The notes beneath the pieces were generated by a model, which did not search any database, had not been told where the DNA came from, and worked only from the letters and a program-made list of their open reading frames with translations. DNA of 64,000 nucleotides from NCBI GenBank assembly GCA_022651245.1, contig JALCQM010000004.1, positions 1-64,000 of the forward strand. Reading direction: 5' to 3'. Of the stretch, positions 60,312 to 64,000 are shown piece by piece. Positions within the stretch are counted from its first letter, which is position 1. Each line of letters begins with the position of its first letter. Source of the DNA: Lactobacillus sp. (GTDB lineage: Bacteria; Bacillota; Bacilli; Lactobacillales; Lactobacillaceae). Made by a program: the position numbers and the translations under genes.

Positions 60312-61448
60312 ATGACCTTGAACGGTATTGATATCGCCAACTATCAAGCTGGAATCCCCAAGATGCCTGGTGATTTTCGCATCGTAAAGGCGACCGAATC
60401 AAGCACTTACACCAACCCGGCACTGGCCGACCAGATTGCCAAAGCACCGGCGCTATTAGGATTCTACCACTTTGCCTCAAACGGTAATGTGCAGGCTGAG
60501 GCCGATCATTTCTTAGCGACTATTAAGCCGTATATCGGCAAAGCTATGCTTGTCTTGGACTACGAACCAGCTCGGCCATCAGTCGCGTGGGCTAAGGCGT
60601 GGTTGGATTATGTCTATGCCAAAACTGGTGTGCGGCCGATCATCTACATGTCACTTGCTGTCGAAAACGCCTACGACTGGTCAAGTGTGGTCAAAGCTGG
60701 TTACGGTGTATGGATTGCCCAATACAACAACTACAATACGGTCAACGGCTATCAGCCACGTGATTTATACGGCACGCTCAAGCGCTGGCCAAGTATGGCA
60801 ATGTTCCAATACACCTCATCTGGCCACCTGTCAGGTTGGGGTGCATCATTGGATTTCGACGCTTTTTACGGTGATAAGTTGGCGTGGGCCAAGTATGCGG
60901 CAATCAGCGGCAAGCCTGTGGCAACCGTCAAAGCTTCCACTCCTGCTGTTGTCAATCACACAGCACGCGCTAAGGTTGCTGCTAAAGTCAACGTCACCTA
61001 TGAGCTACACCAGCAAGGTGCTGGGTGGCTTGGCGCTGTCACCAATTTCAACAACAAAAACTCCAATGGTTTTGCGGGCAATCCAAACCACAAGCATGAT
61101 GCGCTTTGCATCAAGGTGAGCCACGGGACAATCAAATACCGCGTTCGTGTGATCGGTGGCGAGTGGTTGCCGTGGGTCACCGGCTACAATCATAAGGACG
61201 CTGTCAACGGCTATGCTGGCACACTCGGCAAGACCATCGACGCTGTCGAAATGATCTACATTACGCCAGCGGGCGAAGCTTACAGCCAAGCTTACTACCG
61301 GTCACAAACGACCACACAAGCCGGTTGGTTGCGGACCGTCTGTGATGATGGCCGTTCGGTTGCTGGGTTGACCGACAATTACGCCGGGAACTTCGGTCAA
61401 CCGTTGGATCGCTTGCAGATCAAAATTGGGACTAGCAATCCATTTTAG
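60312..61448 (+). CDS. lys: Endolysin, GH25 muramidase
   Basis: 378 residues. Residues ~1-195 form a GH25 lysozyme (NGIDIANYQAG; LVLDYEP with the catalytic acids ~83-85; DFDAFYG). A linker is followed by a repeated wall-binding region (VTYELHQQGAGWLGAV; AGWLRTVCDDGRSVAGL) resembling ChW/Hyd_WA repeats. No signal peptide, so it depends on the holin. Confidence 0.95.
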   Translation: MTLNGIDIANYQAGIPKMPGDFRIVKATESSTYTNPALADQIAKAPALLGFYHFASNGNVQAEADHFLATIKPYIGKAMLVLDYEPARPSVAWAKAWLDYVYAKTGVRPIIYMSLAVENAYDWSSVVKAGYGVWIAQYNNYNTVNGYQPRDLYGTLKRWPSMAMFQYTSSGHLSGWGASLDFDAFYGDKLAWAKYAAISGKPVATVKASTPAVVNHTARAKVAAKVNVTYELHQQGAGWLGAVTNFNNKNSNGFAGNPNHKHDALCIKVSHGTIKYRVRVIGGEWLPWVTGYNHKDAVNGYAGTLGKTIDAVEMIYITPAGEAYSQAYYRSQTTTQAGWLRTVCDDGRSVAGLTDNYAGNFGQPLDRLQIKIGTSNPF

Positions 61449-61477
61449 CTCATTAAAACTCATCACAGCTCATCAAC

Positions 61478-61507
61478 GGCTCACTCCTTCGGGGGTGGGC
61501 CTATTTT
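61478..61507 (+). terminator. Terminator of the late operon
   Basis: GGCTCACTCC/GGGGTGGGCC with loop TTCG, followed by TATTTTT. Confidence 0.85.
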
Positions 61508-61519
61508 TGTGCCCCTCTT

Positions 61520-61591
61520 TGTGCCACTTTTGACACTTTTTTAATTTTATTTGCGCCAAATGTGGCACATTTTAAAATTTGGTGGTATACT
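61520..61591 (+). promoter_or_regulatory. Promoter with paired inverted repeats before the post-lysis cassette
   Basis: TATACT (61586-61591) is a good -10; a weak -35 lies 17 bp upstream. TGTGCCAC (61520-61527) and GTGGCACA (61562-61569) are exact inverted copies, and CCAAAT/ATTTGG (61556-61561, 61577-61582) form a second pair around the promoter. These look like operators, perhaps for the HTH protein encoded at 62063. Confidence 0.5.
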
Positions 61592-61633
61592 AGGTTCATC
61601 AAGTAAGGAACGTAATCCAAGGAGGAAATCATC

Positions 61634-62050
61634 ATGAGCAAAGCACAACGTCAACAACGCGAAGAATCGGCCGACGTCATGCGTTGGGCCCACGAATACG
61701 CCCATCTGATCAAGTCTCTGGTAGGCGATTATCAGATCGCCTTCGGGATTACGCTTCGGCTTGTATGGCAGTACGTAAACGGTCATAACGCTCATGTGCG
61801 TATGGATGTGTGGATGCTGGACAAGCTTCGTCCCAACGACGTCGCCGGCGTGCCAGCATGGGTGATTGAAAAGGATTTTCGGTTCCGGATGGATCGCAAG
61901 CTGGTCTTCTTCCATACCGTAAGCACCGAAGTCGTCAAAGAGACTGCCAAGGCTTTACAGATCCAGTTTAACGTTTATGATCCTGATGACTTTGACTATA
62001 AGAGTACCCGCACCGTATGGGTAGCCAAAAGTGTCATGGTCAAGGACTAG
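61634..62050 (+). CDS. Hypothetical protein of the post-lysis cassette
   Basis: 138 soluble residues (MRWAHEYAHLIKSLVGDYQI; DVWMLDKLRPNDVAGVPAW). CCAAGGAGG precedes ATG 61634. First gene of a new transcript after the lysis terminator and directly before an HTH gene, so it may be the partner of that regulator (toxin-antitoxin-like order). No family recognised. Confidence 0.7.
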   Translation: MSKAQRQQREESADVMRWAHEYAHLIKSLVGDYQIAFGITLRLVWQYVNGHNAHVRMDVWMLDKLRPNDVAGVPAWVIEKDFRFRMDRKLVFFHTVSTEVVKETAKALQIQFNVYDPDDFDYKSTRTVWVAKSVMVKD

Positions 62051-62062
62051 GAGGAGAGCAAA

Positions 62063-62716
62063 ATGACAGAAATCAAAGAAGCGGTAAAAAAGCTGCGCAG
62101 AAATATGGGCATGACCCAGGATGAGTTTGCAGAGCAGACAGGTGTGTCCCGGCGCACTCTGACGAGAATCGAGAACGGTGAAGACTCAAGCATGGATGCC
62201 CTACGTAAAATTGCAAACAGTACGGGTCAAGAACTTGACCTCGATTTTGGCGCACGTGTCCCAAAGTTCGACCTAAGCAAGATCAAGAAGACGACCAGGC
62301 TCACTGCTACTATGAAGTATCAGACTTACGCTTTCGATTACTTTGATGAGCTGTACAAATACGACAAAGACTTGTACAGCGCTGTAATGGCTGACCGGGC
62401 AGCAAACCCCAAATCCTACTATCAGGCTCTACTTGTGTCCCAGATCGTGAAGGCAGAGGGCTTTGACGATGAGGCCATGGCATACGCTGACATGTACTTT
62501 GCTTATGGCCGTGACGGTGCGCTTGAGCTGGCCGTCGAGAAACTGATGTTTGACTACTTAACTTCCGAAAAACATGAGGATGCCCATTCAGAGGGCGAGC
62601 CTGATGAGTTCACGATGCTAAAGACTGGTGTCGGTAAGCTCGTCATCGCCTTTAAGCGTCCAGACGATGATTTCAAAAGCCCGTATATCGAAGTCCGCGT
62701 AAACACAATACTGTAA
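62063..62716 (+). CDS. XRE-type HTH protein with C-terminal domain
   Basis: 217 residues. Residues ~5-60 are an XRE helix-turn-helix (MTQDEFAEQTGVSRRTLTRI), then a helical domain of unknown type with a tyrosine-rich stretch (TYAFDYFDELYKYDKDLYSA). It is probably the regulator of its own cassette through the inverted repeats at 61520-61582. AGGAGAG precedes ATG 62063. Confidence 0.8.
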   Translation: MTEIKEAVKKLRRNMGMTQDEFAEQTGVSRRTLTRIENGEDSSMDALRKIANSTGQELDLDFGARVPKFDLSKIKKTTRLTATMKYQTYAFDYFDELYKYDKDLYSAVMADRAANPKSYYQALLVSQIVKAEGFDDEAMAYADMYFAYGRDGALELAVEKLMFDYLTSEKHEDAHSEGEPDEFTMLKTGVGKLVIAFKRPDDDFKSPYIEVRVNTIL

Positions 62717-62733
62717 TTGTGGAGGTGTATGCC

Positions 62734-63075
62734 ATGCCGTGGGAGTACAAAAAAATCGATAAAAGCCTGATCCGCCACGTCTATGAGAAGGTGATAAAAT
62801 TACGCGTTCCAAGCATAGAGGCATGGGTGTGGATACCTCGAAAACTGGTGCAGAAAAATGTTCGAACCGGGCAGATACGAATTGCCGTCAATCCTGATTG
62901 GCGGTATAGGGGCGAGTCGCTAGGGGAGGCTGTAGAGATGTCGGGAGAGAAGCTACTTAGCGAGCTCGAAAAGCAGAAGACTTATGTTGATATTCCGCGG
63001 GTCGAGCGGTTTCATAGAGCGCCTTATATAGGGACGTGGGAGGATGTGAAAGTCGATGACGAGCTTAAGCGTTAA
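62734..63075 (+). CDS. Hypothetical protein before the SNF2 helicase
   Basis: 113 residues, basic with an acidic C-terminus (WEDVKVDDELKR). GGAGGTG precedes ATG 62734 (GTG 62719 is in frame). It overlaps the helicase gene by 20 bp, so the two are coupled. No catalytic motif recognised. Confidence 0.7.
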   Translation: MPWEYKKIDKSLIRHVYEKVIKLRVPSIEAWVWIPRKLVQKNVRTGQIRIAVNPDWRYRGESLGEAVEMSGEKLLSELEKQKTYVDIPRVERFHRAPYIGTWEDVKVDDELKR

Positions 63076-64000
63076 GCAAAGCTTAGCTATAAAAAAGCTA
63101 GAAAAACTACGTGTCGGTGCGCTCTTTATGGAGCCAGGGACTGGTAAGACTCGAACTGCGCTAGAGCTTATAAATGGGTCAGAGGCTGACTGGGTTCTAT
63201 GGGTGGTGCCCTTCTCCACTAAAGCCAACCTCCAAAAAGAAATCGATAAGTGGGGATGTGACAAGCCTTACGAGATTATCGGTGTGGAAACCATTGCCCA
63301 ATCGGATAGGCAATATCTGGCTTTAAGGGAACGGCTAGCGGAAAAAGAAAAAGTCTTTATGGTGGTCGATGAGTCCCTTAAGATTAAAAACATCGCTGCC
63401 AAGCGGACTGAGCGAACCATTGAGATTGGGAAAAGGGCCTACTATCGGTTGATCCTTAATGGGACTCCACTAAGTCGCAACGTCCTTGATTTGTGGTCGC
63501 AAATGGAATTCTTATCGCCGAAGATCCTGAAGATGAGCTATCAAGAATTTCGCTACACTTTTTCGGACTACATCGAGCGTCAAGATGAAGATGGTCGCTG
63601 GAGCTATCAAATAATGCGCTCGAAAAATGAACAGTATTTGTATGCTTTGATAGAACCATACGTCTTCAATTCGCGGCTTAAAATTGGCGTACAGTCGAGT
63701 TTTTTGGAGATCCAGTACGATTTGACCAATAAACTTGATGCCTACTACTCCAAAAAAGAAGAGATGCTCCAGGATTGGCGAGATGACGCTAACTGGTTTT
63801 TGCGGATGACGCAGGCTATGCAACATGAATACACTCTTGACGATCAGAAGTTCTGGCAGATTAGAAATTTGGTTGATGAAGATACGGTAATTTTTTGTAA
63901 GTTTGTAAAGGCCCGGGACTATCTGGCGGAGAAATTCCCGCAAGCTAAAGTTTTGACCTATGGGACTGGCGCTTTCGGCCTCAATCTTCAAGCTTACAAA
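63056..64000 (+). CDS. SNF2-family helicase, truncated by the window end
   Basis: At least 315 residues, open to the right edge. ATG 63056 starts inside the preceding gene. Walker A is FMEPGTGKTRTAL (~residues 22-34), motif Ia VLWVVPFSTKANL, motif II DES in VVDESLKIKN, motif III NGTPLSRNVLDLWSQM with the SNF2-type LSRN-x-LDLW signature. Phages use SNF2 helicases in replication, but here the gene lies after the lysis cassette with its own regulator, which suggests an accessory role such as defence against other phages. Confidence 0.85.
   Translation, partial: MTSLSVKQSLAIKKLEKLRVGALFMEPGTGKTRTALELINGSEADWVLWVVPFSTKANLQKEIDKWGCDKPYEIIGVETIAQSDRQYLALRERLAEKEKVFMVVDESLKIKNIAAKRTERTIEIGKRAYYRLILNGTPLSRNVLDLWSQMEFLSPKILKMSYQEFRYTFSDYIERQDEDGRWSYQIMRSKNEQYLYALIEPYVFNSRLKIGVQSSFLEIQYDLTNKLDAYYSKKEEMLQDWRDDANWFLRMTQAMQHEYTLDDQKFWQIRNLVDEDTVIFCKFVKARDYLAEKFPQAKVLTYGTGAFGLNLQAYK

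Larger units (their letters stand above)
25164..64000. mobile_element. A2-like siphovirus prophage (right end outside window)
   Basis: A contiguous set of phage modules runs from integrase to endolysin and beyond: lysogeny, early/recombination, replication, late regulator, cos-type packaging, HK97-type head, long tail, lysis, post-lysis cassette. Nearly 39 kb is visible and no attR is reached. The twin frameshift capsid and tail genes point to Lactobacillus phage A2 relatives. No inactivating lesion is visible in any core gene, so the prophage may be inducible. Confidence 0.95.

Noticed and set aside
25164..64000. A normal CRISPR array downstream of cas2
   Set aside because: I looked for repeated ~28-bp units with spacers and found only one degenerate repeat-like sequence next to cas2.

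Overview
The window looks like a chromosomal segment of a lactic acid bacterium of the Lactobacillaceae with fairly high G+C. This is inferred from gene content, strong AGGAGG-type ribosome binding sites, a DUF4767-like lipoprotein, a DtpT-type peptide transporter, and a prophage closely resembling Lactobacillus phage A2. The species cannot be fixed from the sequence alone. The left edge is the 3' end of an rRNA operon (partial 5S), followed by tRNA-Thr(CGT), housekeeping genes (peptide transporter, lipoprotein, phosphoesterase, proC, a GntR-type regulator) and a tRNA-Tyr/tRNA-Gln pair.

From about 7.1 to 15.7 kb lies a compact seven-gene operon that I cannot match to a named system. It encodes two small proteins (one extremely acidic), a 1115-residue protein with a sigma-70-region-4-like helix-turn-helix and an RNA polymerase alpha-CTD-like segment, an SF2 helicase, a 61-residue protein, a DndD-like SMC/Rad50-type ATPase with a CxxC hook, and a small DndE-like protein. 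No DndA, DndB or DndC homologue is present. The operon has its own promoter, a switch-like leader RNA with an internal terminator, and a terminator pair at its end. It lies beside a CRISPR-Cas locus, so it is a good candidate for an undescribed anti-phage (or DNA-processing) system.

From 15.8 to 25.2 kb is a complete type I-E cas operon in the order cas3, cas8e/cse1, cse2, cas7e, cas5e, cas6e, cas1, cas2. The cas2 gene is fused to a DnaQ-type 3'-5' exonuclease domain. No CRISPR array follows. About 20 bp after cas2 there is one degenerate repeat-like sequence, and then a prophage begins with its integrase reading toward cas2. The phage therefore appears to have inserted at the start of the array or beside it.

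From 25.2 kb to the right edge the DNA is a cos-type siphovirus prophage whose right end lies outside the window. Its order is integrase, a membrane-anchored moron, ImmA-like peptidase, CI-like repressor, a control region with two face-to-face promoters, antirepressor, YqaJ/RecT recombination, a DnaD-like initiator with internal 11-bp iterons, a DnaC-like loader, many small accessory genes, an ArpU-type late regulator, a structured gene-poor region (candidate large non-coding RNA), HNH nuclease, terminase, portal, protease, capsid, connectors, tail, lysis cassette. The capsid and major tail genes both end in the same CCCAAAA slippery site and can be extended by -1 frameshifting into Ig-like domains, as is known for phage A2. 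After the endolysin comes a second regulated cassette: an HTH regulator, two unknown proteins and a SNF2-type helicase cut by the window edge. It may be a prophage-borne accessory or defence module.
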